64,000 nt of DNA from Falciphora oryzae (taxonomy: Eukaryota; Ascomycota; Sordariomycetes; Magnaporthales; Magnaporthaceae), in contig JNVV01000010.1 of assembly GCA_000733355.1 (NCBI GenBank), forward strand, positions 892,947-956,946. Reading direction: 5' to 3'. The stretch's first letter is position 1; the number at the start of each line of letters is the position of its first letter. Below are positions 1-10,698 of this stretch, one piece after another. The notes under the pieces are model-generated. The model did no database searches, was not told the origin of the DNA, and saw nothing but the letters and a program-made list of their open reading frames with translations. The translations under genes and the position numbers were made by a program.

Positions 1-3000
1 AGAGCCGACGCATGCGTGGGCTGGCTCAATGACAGGCGCTGGCGATGAGATGGAGAAGAAAAGAAGTAGAAAAACACTGGGAGTGAGCATCAAATATGAG
101 GCGAACGAGACTGGCGCCAACGGAGGAGGGGGATAAAAAGAGGAGAACAGGGAGGGGAATCAGAAGATGGAAGAAAAGCAACGGGCAACCAGGTCGCGAC
201 CTGGTCGGTATCTTCACCAGTCAACGGTCCATGGCCTCCCTGCCTCCCGGGGACTGGACTGGAGGGTAGCGGCAAAGGCTTGCCGGTTCGGGGGCTAGGC
301 TTGGGTAGCTTTACGAGACATGCACTGGTATGTAAGCAAAAGCAGGGACCCAGTCCGTCCACACCACCACGCCGACACACACTGTCCTCGGTTTGGAGTT
401 GGAATGCGAGATGCAGCAGCCTTTTGGGAGCCAGAGACTGACCGCTACATTGCGCACATACTCTGACGCCGCGGCTGCTGGATCTACAAAGTGCCTGAGG
501 TAGAGACATCGGACAGAGGGAAGCTTGAGAGCTGGCTGGCTGGCTGGCTGGCTAGGACAGGCACCCCTCCCGTCCTCCCTATAGGTTCTTCCTCTTCTGA
601 TTTTTACCCTGTTGCCCTGCAACACTCCCCTCCCTGCTTAGCGCATCTGTATCGCAGATGATCGTTTTCGTGGCACCCCCAGTCAAACCTGTTGATGGCT
701 GCAGGACCAGACCAGAAAGCGCGCCTATTGGGTCTTGGTTCCTCGTGCTGGACCCTATTTTTGAGCCCGTCGTGCACGCGGGACTCGACCAAGAACCACA
801 AGACACTCCCAAGGCATGCAGGGTCGGCCGCGGCGTGGTGGGAGGGGGGTCTCCAATGATCAGCACACACGAGCACGAGCAACCACGGACGCACCAGGGC
901 ATGTTGATGCGCTCCGAACCCGCGGGTGGGGGTGCAGATGGGGTGGACCGTTGATCGGTCAGGCTCACGCTAGACTCCAGCCAAGTGCGACCTGCCCCTC
1001 CTGCTTACTGACGCCCGCCATGGGTACGTACCGGGTTGGACAATTAGATTGGCTATTCCCCATGCCCTACGTTGGCAGCTATCAAGTGCTGGTGCAGCCG
1101 GGGATAACCCAACTCCTCCATAGATGAAATGCAACATCACTAGCCAGCCGTAGTTCGGGGCATACATGCATATATAGGTGCCTACCTGGCATGTATGTGA
1201 GTATGTGAGTACGTGATGGAGGCCGGGCGCATGCCTCAGACGCTGGAAGAAGCGGCCCCGCAAAATCCCCAGACCCTAGCCATCGCGACCGCCCTGCCCG
1301 CCGCCGTGGCAGACAGGAGCGCAGCCGGCCGCCGTGGTCGACCCGCCTGACTTCACCCACCCACATGTCTCACAGCAGCTGTGCCCGGTATCTACGCCTT
1401 CTCTTCTGTTGCGGGATCTGCCTCGGGATGGTGCGTCCGCGTGATGGTGCAGCATCCCGGTCGCCTTGTCTCGAAGCGACGAAACACCACCGATGTTTAC
1501 TACCCAGGCGGGACACAAGTACCTTTCCGAGCGCTGTAGAGTTGGCGTTTCTTTCCTGTGCACAGGCCCGAACCGAGTTAACTTCATGCCTGATCGCTTC
1601 GGCGGCAGATGACACTGGGCGGCCGTAGCCCAGTGCCGGCTGATCACGGAGGAAGGGGCACCAAGCAAAAGCCACACGCCGATATGGTCTGCTGGGGGCT
1701 GGGTGTTGGAGACGAGGTGGTGCGAGGGCGATCATGTGAGAGCTGCTTCTGACGCTCTTGGCGCTGGTTGCTGGGTCCGGTGACAAGCGTGGTTTGTCCT
1801 GCTTTCTTCGTGGCCGAGTCAGTCCCAGGTCCTGGGAATCAAACGCCCTTGTTATTGTTCGAACACACCCTTTACCGAGAAAGCGAAAAGCCCAAGGCGT
1901 TATGATGTCAGCCCAAGCACGACGAACAACCAAAGGCGGAAACGAGCTGTCAACATTGGCCGCCGAAGGTCTGAGGAGAGCATGTCATGTAATCATGGCT
2001 GTTGGCAGGAGAGATCACGTGCAGACCACCAACGACGCAAGATGAACATGAATCCTTTTTCCTCCTCCCAACTCCCGCATCAGCCCCGCCAGGCGAGGGA
2101 TCCAACACTGCACTATGACGCCGCGAAGTTCGCTGCGTGCTGTGCACTCGGCTTGGCACAGCTCGCCCAATTGCTTGAGCCTCTAGACTAGACCAGAGAC
2201 TCTGGAGGCTTGTGGAGGGGGTTACTGACGGCATCTCTGCAGGCCTTTGCTCGCAGGAGTGGGGGATTTTACTTCGCGTCAGAGTGCTGGTTGGCGCTCC
2301 ACCAGAAGCCCTACCGCAACTCGGGTGCGCCTCAGGTTGGGAACGGCTACCCGCTTCTTTGGTTTCCGTTGACGCCCAGAGTGGGAGTCGCCTCACTTTT
2401 GCTTTTTGGCGCACCCCGTCGACGTATTGTCGCCGTCGACTCACTGGGAGGTTCCTCGGGGCTAGGATCGTGGCGCGGGCATGCAGCTCACTGCTATTGA
2501 TTGGAAAAGCCAAGGTTGATCAGCCTTGATCAGACTGTATGCAGCACCCAGCTCGGCCTTCGCAGCGAGTTGCAAATAGAATCCACAAAAAGCAGAGCCC
2601 TCGATTGATAGCCCGTTCCCTCAACTCGAGTCCAGTCGCTGCCAAGCCGCCGCCGCCAGCCCAGCACGGAGCCCGACCCAACCGCCAGGCCCTGCGCGGC
2701 TCCAGCTTCGCCGCCCCAACCCCGCGCCCCCCCGCGAGCAGCAACGCACCACCAAGCAAGCACCGGCGAGTCGTCGCGCCTTGTCCAAATCTCTGTGCGG
2801 GTGCTCGAATAATTGCTGCCCGCCGTTTTGAAGCCCACCCAGGCCGCGAGCCCACCCTCCGCAGGGTTCGCTTTTTTGTTCTGTTTTTATTTGTTTTTAC
2901 TTTATTTAATAATATATTGTCCCCTCCGTTGTTTCCCCTCGCCAAACACCCCATCGACGCCGACGACCGCCTCGAGCATCCTCTGTGCCCCTCGTCCAAT

Positions 3001-3001
3001 T
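1..3001. other. Gene-free left flank and PAS-kinase leader
   Basis: I see no gene here. The open frames on both strands are short, lack family resemblance and have no splice-compatible partners. The stretch contains a (GCTG)n run near 531, CATG/TATG-type simple sequence around 1165-1215, and a T/A-rich patch at about 2870-2935. The last few hundred bases are probably promoter and 5' leader of the kinase gene that starts at 3002. Confidence 0.6.
531..553. repeat. (GCTG)n microsatellite
   Basis: About five and a half perfect copies of the tetranucleotide GCTG in non-coding sequence. Confidence 0.9.
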
Positions 3002-6000
3002 ATGCGCCAGACGTACCTTGGAGCCTCGGAGCATGGTGAGTCGCCTCCCTCGACGCCACCGGCGACGACCCTTGCCGGCGCCGTCCAGGGCGCCCGCAGC
3101 CCTCGCCCGCCGCTGTTTCGCCTTGATTGGCAGCGGCCTGCGCTGCGGTGATGTGCTTGCCTCTCTGGTCCTTGTCCTGATCCGGCTCCCCTCAAAAAAA
3201 CAACAGGCGCCAACGAACACCACGATGGGGACGAGCGCGGCCGGCCCAAGCTCTCGCCGGGCCTGCGAATACCAAAGAACCGCAGCACGGGGAACCTGGC
3301 CGTCGTTGGCGAGAGCTCCGACCGCGGTCGCATCCGCTTTTCCTTCGACGCCGGCGCCGCCACCGCCGAGTTCGATGGCCTTACTAGGTAAGCCCGCTGC
3401 TCTCCGGCCCGTCTTGGGCTCGGGCCCCTCTGTCTTGGTTCTGGTCACGCACCCCGCGTCCTGCTGCCCAGCCATTCACCAGCGCCCTCCATCACATGCC
3501 TCGCTTCGCCCGGCTCACTCGACGCCCTCTCCCTCTGCTCTCCCTTCCCCTCTGCTCCCCGCTATCCCAACATCCTGTGGCCTCGGGCGTTTACTCAGCC
3601 AGCCCGTACCTTGCCGCCGCCACAACAGCCCTGCCTGACGCTAGAAACTGGCGGCCCGCCATGCGTAGCCTGATGCCTCAGCTGACCATGCCTGCTAACG
3701 GTGCCCTTTTCCCTTCCACTCGCTCTGTAGATCCCCTATCATGACAGATCATGACCACGGCCTCGGTCTGTCCGGCCTTCGACGGATCCGCCAGCAGCAC
3801 CCCGTCCGTGCCCCGACCCTACCGCCGCCCTCGAACCCCTCCTCGCGAAGTCCCTCAGTGAGCCTGCCGCGATCCGCCTCCATGATGACCTTGATGCTGC
3901 CACACGCGCACGGGAGCAGCGTCTCGCTCTCGCCCGGCCCCGCCTCGCCCACATTCACCGAAGACCTGTCTCGTTTTCCCTCCGAGTCGCTACACTCCTT
4001 CTCTTTCGCCAACCAGTCCGAGGAACTCATACACAACCGCCAAAATGTCCTCAAGCGCTCCCTCGAGTTCATGAAAGACCGCATGGGTTGGGCCGCCGCC
4101 AACGCCAATAATGCCGCTATTGCAAGCGCCCAGGCCCGCGTCTCGGGCGACCATGACGCCCAGAGCATGCTGGAGCTTCTTGCCAAGGCCAACATCGTCG
4201 GCGCCGGCAACCTCCCGAATCCTGACCCAACTGTGCCCCACGGCCCTCTAACTGGCCCAGCCGAGGTCTCGGGCGAGAACGTGTTCGACAAGGACTTTAT
4301 CCCGAGGTCTGCAAGCCCAGACCAAATCGCCGGTCCCATAGCCTCTACCGCCACTACAAAGGCCTCGCTCTCCCCTCACCTATCCGCCAAGCAGGCTGCA
4401 GCACCTGGTGCTAGGCCATCGCCTTCGGTGTCAGCAGGAGCCGTCTCGCCCGATTCGGCCGACTCGTCGAGGACTCCGACCAACGAGAGCGGGGGAACCG
4501 ACCAGACCTCTCAGTCCTCACCACCGCCGTCCAGGAGACCCAGTGTCCTCAAGAGGGCTTTGACCGATACGGCACATGCGTCGATGCAGCAGAAGCTGGT
4601 GGAGGCTATGGCGCAGCCCTATGTGTCCGGTGCCTCTTCGGGGCCAGACCCGGTGCTGTCCCCCACTACGGCCCAGTCTTTCTCCTCGGCCGGCAACTTC
4701 ACGATGCCGATAGCGCCTGCCATGCATGGGCACTCGACGAGATGGGTTCCGGCCGCGCAAGCCATTTTTACCACCGAGGCAAAGCCGCCCTGGACGATCC
4801 TGGCAGCCAACGACCTTGCATGCTTGGTTTTCGGTGTTACCAAGGCCGAGGTGCGGAAGATGGGGATCCTCGAGGTGGTACAGGAGGAGAGGAGGGACTG
4901 GCTCTCCAAGAAGCTCCAAGGAGAGGAGCCAGGCGAGGCCCGGGAAGTTGCCGACAGTGAAGCTGCCACACCCTCCAAGCCAGCCGCACGGGCTGTTTCG
5001 AACAGTCTTCTAGGCAGCCGCGGCGGTGGTATCACGGCGCATCTCCTTAGCAAACCGAACTCGCGGGCACAGGCGTCCAAGGCCGCCGCACAACAGGCTT
5101 CGCGAAGGCCGCAGACGGTACACAACGGGGACCCGAGGCCACCCAAGACCTCCAGCAACCACTCTAGCAAATCCAGGGGCGTGCTGCTCTGCGGCGATGT
5201 GGTGCCGATCCAGAAGCGTAACGGGGCAACAGGATCTGCCAGCCTGTGGGTTAAGGAAAAACGAGTTGGCTTGATCTGGGTCCTGGAGGAGATACATGAG
5301 GACGTTGCCACCATCACACTTGGGGAAGAGGGAATAGTCGACAAGCTCGACGGCGCGCTGGCAGCGATCTGGGGCGACGCATCGCTGAAGCCCAGCATGG
5401 ATGTCGGGAAGCTGATACCCCGCATTCCCCGGCAGGGGATCGATCCCAGGACTGGCGAGATCGACTACGCGCAACTAAACAAGCGGCGCTTCTACACGTG
5501 CCGCAACTCGGAGCGTGTTCACATCCCGGCGACCGTGGAGCAGACCAGGGGAAAGACCGAGCTGAGGGTGTCGAGCTTCCCGCATATTGCCGGCATTATC
5601 GTCGTGAATACTAGTGATCTGAAGATCAAGAGCTCCAACTCGGTTTTCTGCGGGGCTCTCTTCGGCCATGAGAAGCCCGATGGCATGCCTATCAACAACC
5701 TGGTGCCAGATTTCGACAAGCTCCTGGAAATAATCACGCGCGAAGACGACATCTCACTCGTCGACGGCATCGTGGTGCCCGAGCACAGCTTTCGAAGGGC
5801 CTCGGCTTTCCTGGCCCTCCGGGAAGGCCGGGGTGATACGGCCACATCAATCCTGCGCCCCGAGGGCCTCCCTGCGAAGCACCGTGACGGCTCCGAGCTC
5901 AAAATAGACATGCAAATGCGGGTGGTTCAGAGCGAGAAACAACCTGTCATACGCGAGGATTCTGTCCTGGAGGAAGAGGATGAGGACGAGGAAGAAGGTC

Positions 6001-7309
6001 CTGGCGCTGGTGCGGCGCGTGAGACATCACCGTGGGCCCTAGGTGGCTCCAGGGAGGACGTGAGCACGATTACAGCATCTGAAATGGTGTACGCGCTCTG
6101 GGTAACCTACTCCAGGCACCTGCACACCTCGTCCAGAGTGCTCGTCGGCTCTGGCGCAACTTCTCCCTTGCTGTCTGGCACCAACACACCCCTCCACCAG
6201 CCGTCTCCCGGACAAACTCCGGCACACACGCCGCAGGAAATAGGATCAGACACGGAGGAGCCGAAGAAGGAGATGTCGATAGCCAAGATCACCCAGCAGA
6301 TCAAAGACGTGGCTCGGGGCGCGGCGGCCAAAATCGCGGGTGGGAAAGCCAAGGAGACAGCGGCGCCAGCCACACCTCCTGTGACCAATGAACCGGAACC
6401 AGCGGCGACGCCGATCAAAAAGACGGTTGACAGCTTTGCGATACTGGAAGAGATGGGGCAGGGAGCATACGGCCAAGTTAAGCTGGCCAAGTACAAGGAC
6501 AGCGGGCACAAAGTTGTGCTGAAGTACGTGACGAAGCGGCGTATCCTTGTGGACACGTGGACTAGGGATCGACGCCTGGGGACCGTTCCGCTCGAGATCC
6601 ACGTGCTGGACTACCTGCGGCGGGACGGGCTGCGGCACCCCAACATCGTCGAGATGGAGGACTTCTTCGAGGACGAGATCAACTACTACATCGAGATGGC
6701 GCCGCACGGCCTGCCGGGCATGGACCTGTTCGACTACATTGAGCTCCGAAGCAACATGGAGGAGTCCGAGTGCCGGAGCATCTTTGTGCAGGTGGCGCGG
6801 GCGATACACCACCTGCACACCAAGGCGAACGTTGTCCACCGCGACATCAAGGACGAGAACGTGATCCTGGACGGCGACGGAAATATCAAGCTCATCGATT
6901 TCGGTAGTGCGGCATACATCAAGAGCGGGCCCTTTGACGTCTTTGTGGGCACTATTGGTGAGTTCTTTTTTTCTACTCTCTTTTTTTTCCACACCTCTAA
7001 GATCACCGACTGACTGACTTCCTCGCTCTAGATTACGCCGCGCCAGAGGTTCTCGGTGGCAAGCCGTATGGTGGGAAGGAGCAAGACGTCTGGGCGCTCG
7101 GTATCCTGCTCTACACGATCATCTACAAGGAGAATCCATTCTACAGCATCGACGAGATCATGGACAGGGACCTGAGGGTACCCTATACGATCAGCGACGA
7201 GAGTATCGATTTGATCCGCCAGATGTTGAACCGCGACGTATCGCAACGGTACAACATTGATCAAGTTCTGGCTCATCCTTGGTGTCAAGAGTCGGCAGAC
7301 AATGAGTAA
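3002..7309 (+). CDS. PAS-domain serine/threonine kinase (PSK1/PSK2 type)
   Basis: Four exons: 3002-3035, 3207-3387, 3731-6957 and 7032-7309, giving about 1239 aa. Phases match at all three GT-AG introns. The first exon is only 34 nt. A continuous frame alone would start at 3741 and lose the first ~75 residues. A PAS domain lies at about residues 405-470, and a second conserved, possibly PAS-like block at about 658-745. An acidic low-complexity stretch and an SP/TP-rich linker follow. The kinase domain (about 970-1236) has the glycine loop GQGAYG, the HRDIKDEN catalytic loop (Asp about 1110), DFGSAA, and DYAAPEV reconstituted across intron 3. It closely resembles the yeast PAS kinase catalytic domain. 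In yeast these kinases sense nutrient and cell-integrity stress and direct UDP-glucose toward wall glucan through Ugp1. The same role here is inferred. Confidence 0.93.
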
Positions 7310-8525
7310 TCATCGCTCGAGGGGTATCTCGATTTACTAGCAAGGGGCTTAGCAAACGACAGAGCGGAAGCCAGATCAAATACGATACATGAAAAAAGAA
7401 AGCCAAGAGGAGAAGACCTCGAGGAGAAAAGGAAAGCCGACGTTCCGGATATCGAAACGGACTCTGGCCTGCTCAAAACCACTCCCGTTTCGTGCGCGTT
7501 GTGGCGCCTGCGTTTACACAGTAGTCTCTAGGCGAAACAGATCTGCCCCGCTCGGCTGACTCTGCCGCCCTAGCTGACAGCACGCAAGCCCCCCTTGTGG
7601 ACGTTGGGTTGCAGTTGGCAGGCCCCCGTACAACCCCCCCACCCATTTGTGCCGTCTGCAAGCCGACGACGCCCCACGTGCGATGACGGGAACCGGTGGC
7701 AGGTGGCACATGTGGCACTCGAGCACCCCTCAGGGCGTTTCGGGTTTGTCAAACAAGGATCTTGACGCTCGCGTCTCCTTACGCCCCCTGAAGCACAAAA
7801 AACACCAGCCGTACTTGCTAGCTGCAGGCGAGGTGGTTGGAGACGGGGTGGTGCAAAGAGAGACGAGATTGATCCGGGATGGGATGACAGGAAAGCGGCC
7901 CGAACGATGGTTTTTCCGGATGGGAGGGAGAGAGCTAGGCGTCAAAAAGGGTTATTTGCTTCTTCTTTTTCTTGTGTATCTGGGAGCCTGTTTTTTTTTT
8001 CATCTTTTGCATGTTAAAACCTTCATACATGTCTAGACTGCCATAGATTACGCTGCTTCTAAATTCGCTACCTCTGGCCCAAGCCTAACGTATATACCTG
8101 AGGTTAGGCAGACCAACAGCCACTACAAACTATAAATAGATAGCCGTGTATTTGTTTAGACGTGCATGGCACATCGACGATTTGCCCCGAGGAGAGCAGG
8201 CGAGTTGAAGGTAGATTGAAGAGTGCTGCACTTTGAAGGCATGCCGAGCGTACTTTTTCCACATCACATCCACAGAGATAAGCATAGGTATATATATACA
8301 TGGACAGGTACACAAAACTCGATGCTGGTGGGCAAGGCGCGAGAGGGTATATTAAACCTGTTAACGTAAAGACCGCCGTCCAGCGCGGTGAAATCATAAC
8401 TCGTCCCTCGTATATACACCGGCGGCGTTAGTTTTTCAACATGTGCCAGAGGATTAATTACGTTTAGGTGCGTATGGTGGCGTAGTTGCTGCTGGAGACT
8501 GAAGACGATGAACAAAGCACACAGC
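7310..8525. other. Convergent 3' intergenic region
   Basis: This lies between the stop codons of the kinase (+) and lipase (-) genes. It should hold both 3' UTRs. T-rich tracts occur near 7970-8000 and AT-rich sequence at 8090-8470. I see no coding evidence. Confidence 0.6.
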
Positions 8526-9981
8526 TTAGCCGCGGACGTCACGCTGGTACCTCGAGTTCAGGGGCACGGGTTTGGTGATGGAGCAGCCCTTCTCGGTCGG
8601 GGCACCGTAGGCGAAGCGATCGGCGATCCACCTCATGTAGTAGTTCTGGGACGCGTCGAGGGCGCCGCCGTGGCCGAGGTCCGGGTAGAGGCGCATCTCG
8701 GCGTTGGCGGCGGGGTCGCCCTTGCAGGTGCGGTTGAAGCTCTGCAGGGCCTCCTCGGCGTAGGTGAGCTGGTCGTTGTCGCCCTGGACGACCAGCATGG
8801 GCGCGGCGAGGGGCCGCTCGTCGACGCCGTTGTAGGTGCGCTGCCAGTCGAGGAACTTGGGGTGCCTGATCCAGTCCTCGCTCTTGAAGACGTCCTTGGT
8901 CGTCAGGTTGGAGAGCAGGACGGCACCCGAGTCCATGCAGCCGCTGTCCAGGAGCGGAAGGAGGGCGTTGGCGCGGTCCGTCAGAATCTCGGACAGCTTG
9001 AAGTCCTCGGGCCAGATGGCCGCCAGGCTCTGCAGCATGTAGACGGCGTTCTGGGCCGGGCCGTTGGGCCGATCGCCAGCCAGCTTGAACGACTTGGGGA
9101 TCAGGTCGATGGGCGTCATGGCCGGGGCGATGGACACGGCGCCAATCAGCGGGCCGGCCTCCTCGAGCGCCTCCTGCCCAGGCATGGCGAGGCGCTGGTT
9201 GGTGCGCCACGCTGTCATGCCTCCCTCGCTGTGGCCAACCATGACCCAATCCTTTGTGAGATACTCGCCGATGACCTGAGTAAGGGGCATGGTGTTAGAA
9301 TTTTGCAGCCGACCGAGAGAGAGCTACCAACAAAACTGTACTTGCCTTCCTGGCCGCGATGATGGAGTAAGCCACATCGGCAGCGTGAATATGGCCGGCT
9401 TCGTAGTGGAAGCCGCCGGGGACGTCGCTGCCCTGTCCCGAGTAGTCAGGCCCAATGACGGCGTAGCCGCCCGAAGCCAGAAGCAGAGGGCCCTGGTAGC
9501 CGTAGTAGAGGTTCTTCTGGTTGCTCGGGGCGCAGTGGCGGGAGCGGCCAGCGGTGCCGTGGGCCCAGACGGCGGTCTGGAACACACCCGATTCCGGGAG
9601 CGAGAGCGGCAGCAGGGCGAAGGCAGTGGCCGGGATGGGCTTCCGGTTGATGTCCTCGGTCATATACATGAAGCGGGTCAGGGACATGCCACCAGGAACG
9701 GCAGTGAAGTTGGTCTTCATGGAGGCGGCCGGGACCTCCTGCCAACGAAGGATGTCGCCGGGGCGGGCGCCCGTGGCGTTGGCGGGAGTGGTAAAGAAGG
9801 GATCCTGGGAGAAGTCCTGGGTGGCCCAGTTGGACTTCTCACGGGCCAGGGCGCCGCCGAAGACGGCCCGGCAGTCGGCATTGCAGGCGGCCTGGCATTT
9901 GGCATCGCAGGCGGGAAAGGCCTGGGCGGCGGCAAGGGCCAGCCACATGGCGGCAGCACTGACGAGAGCGCGGCAGCGCAT
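8526..9981 (-). CDS. Secretory lipase (LIP family, alpha/beta hydrolase)
   Basis: Two exons: 9981-9346 and 9275-8526, about 461 aa. The intron uses a GC donor. The start at 9981 is chosen because it gives a signal peptide (MRCRALV... followed by an Ala/Leu core). The longer open frame upstream has no such logic. After the leader comes a Cys-rich segment with four cysteines spaced C-x3-C. The mature domain begins with the DPFFTTP block typical of fungal secretory lipases. The nucleophile motif is GHSEGG (Ser about 228). Later come GDNDQLT (candidate Asp) and DLGHGG (candidate His), completing a triad. Family members hydrolyse extracellular triacylglycerols. Substrate range is not visible from sequence. 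Confidence 0.92.
9276..9345 (-). other. Probable GC-AG intron in the lipase gene
   Basis: The 70-nt intron has donor AAG|GCAAGT, branch-like TTCTAAC and acceptor CTCAG. Only the GC donor joins the two lipase exons in phase (AARK then VIGEYL). The nearby GTACAG donor would shift the frame. Confidence 0.75.
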
Positions 9982-10698
9982 GGCGAAGGTTGTGGAGTAT
10001 TCCCCGGAGGCGTGGCCTGAGAGGAGCGGGCGGTGGAGTTGAGCTCGGACGATGGAGAGGCACGCGCTGATGGCCGGTGAACTGCCAGACTCCGGGGAAG
10101 GCCAGTGAGGTGCGGCGAGCGTCATATTTAGCTTTGGCGATGCGGCCACCATGACCAACAATCAGCCCATCCATCGCTGCTCAAGACAGGCCTGCTTGGT
10201 TGGCCCGTGACAGCTTCGGCCTCGGCGACGCGACGGCCTCGGCGACAGGCGGTGCCGGCCTTGGCTGGACCCCAGGAGCAGCCGGCTGGGCATGTTGGGG
10301 CGGGGTCACAATTTAACAGGAAAAAGTGGCCGGGCAGGGCAGCAAGGCAGGGCGGCACGGCATGGCGGCCAACAAGAAGCAGGTGGGTGTGGTCGTCCGT
10401 CGGAATGGGATTTGGTAGGTTGACATGGCCAAATCCCAGCACAGCTTTCCAGTGACATTTCGATGCCTCTTCCAACCGAATAATGCGTCCCCAGAGTCGC
10501 AGTGGGGCGGCGTGGGGCGGCCAGACGATAGCCGACGGCTAGCCTGCTTCGGCAGGTCCTGGGCGCTGGCAGGCAGGCACGGCGGTCTAGGCCTAGACGG
10601 GCAATCCGCAGAACACGTAAATGTGTCGTCAACCCTGCAGTGCAGATTGAAACCTCCACTCGGCCGCGACGGTAGCCAGAATACATTTCCCCACCCCC
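9982..10698. other. Lipase upstream region / TBC-gene 3' region
   Basis: This is upstream of the lipase start and downstream of the TBC-protein stop, both on the minus strand. It should hold the lipase promoter and the TBC 3' UTR. No gene seen. Confidence 0.55.

Noticed and set aside
3741..7013. Taking the kinase start at 3741 and reading through to 7013
   Set aside because: This loses two upstream exons that join in phase and reads through the intron at 6958-7031, destroying the DYAAPEV block of the kinase domain.
8508..9362. 284-codon plus-strand open frame over the lipase gene
   Set aside because: Antisense shadow; Gly/Val/Leu repeats typical of reversed GC-rich codons, and the lipase on the other strand is well supported.
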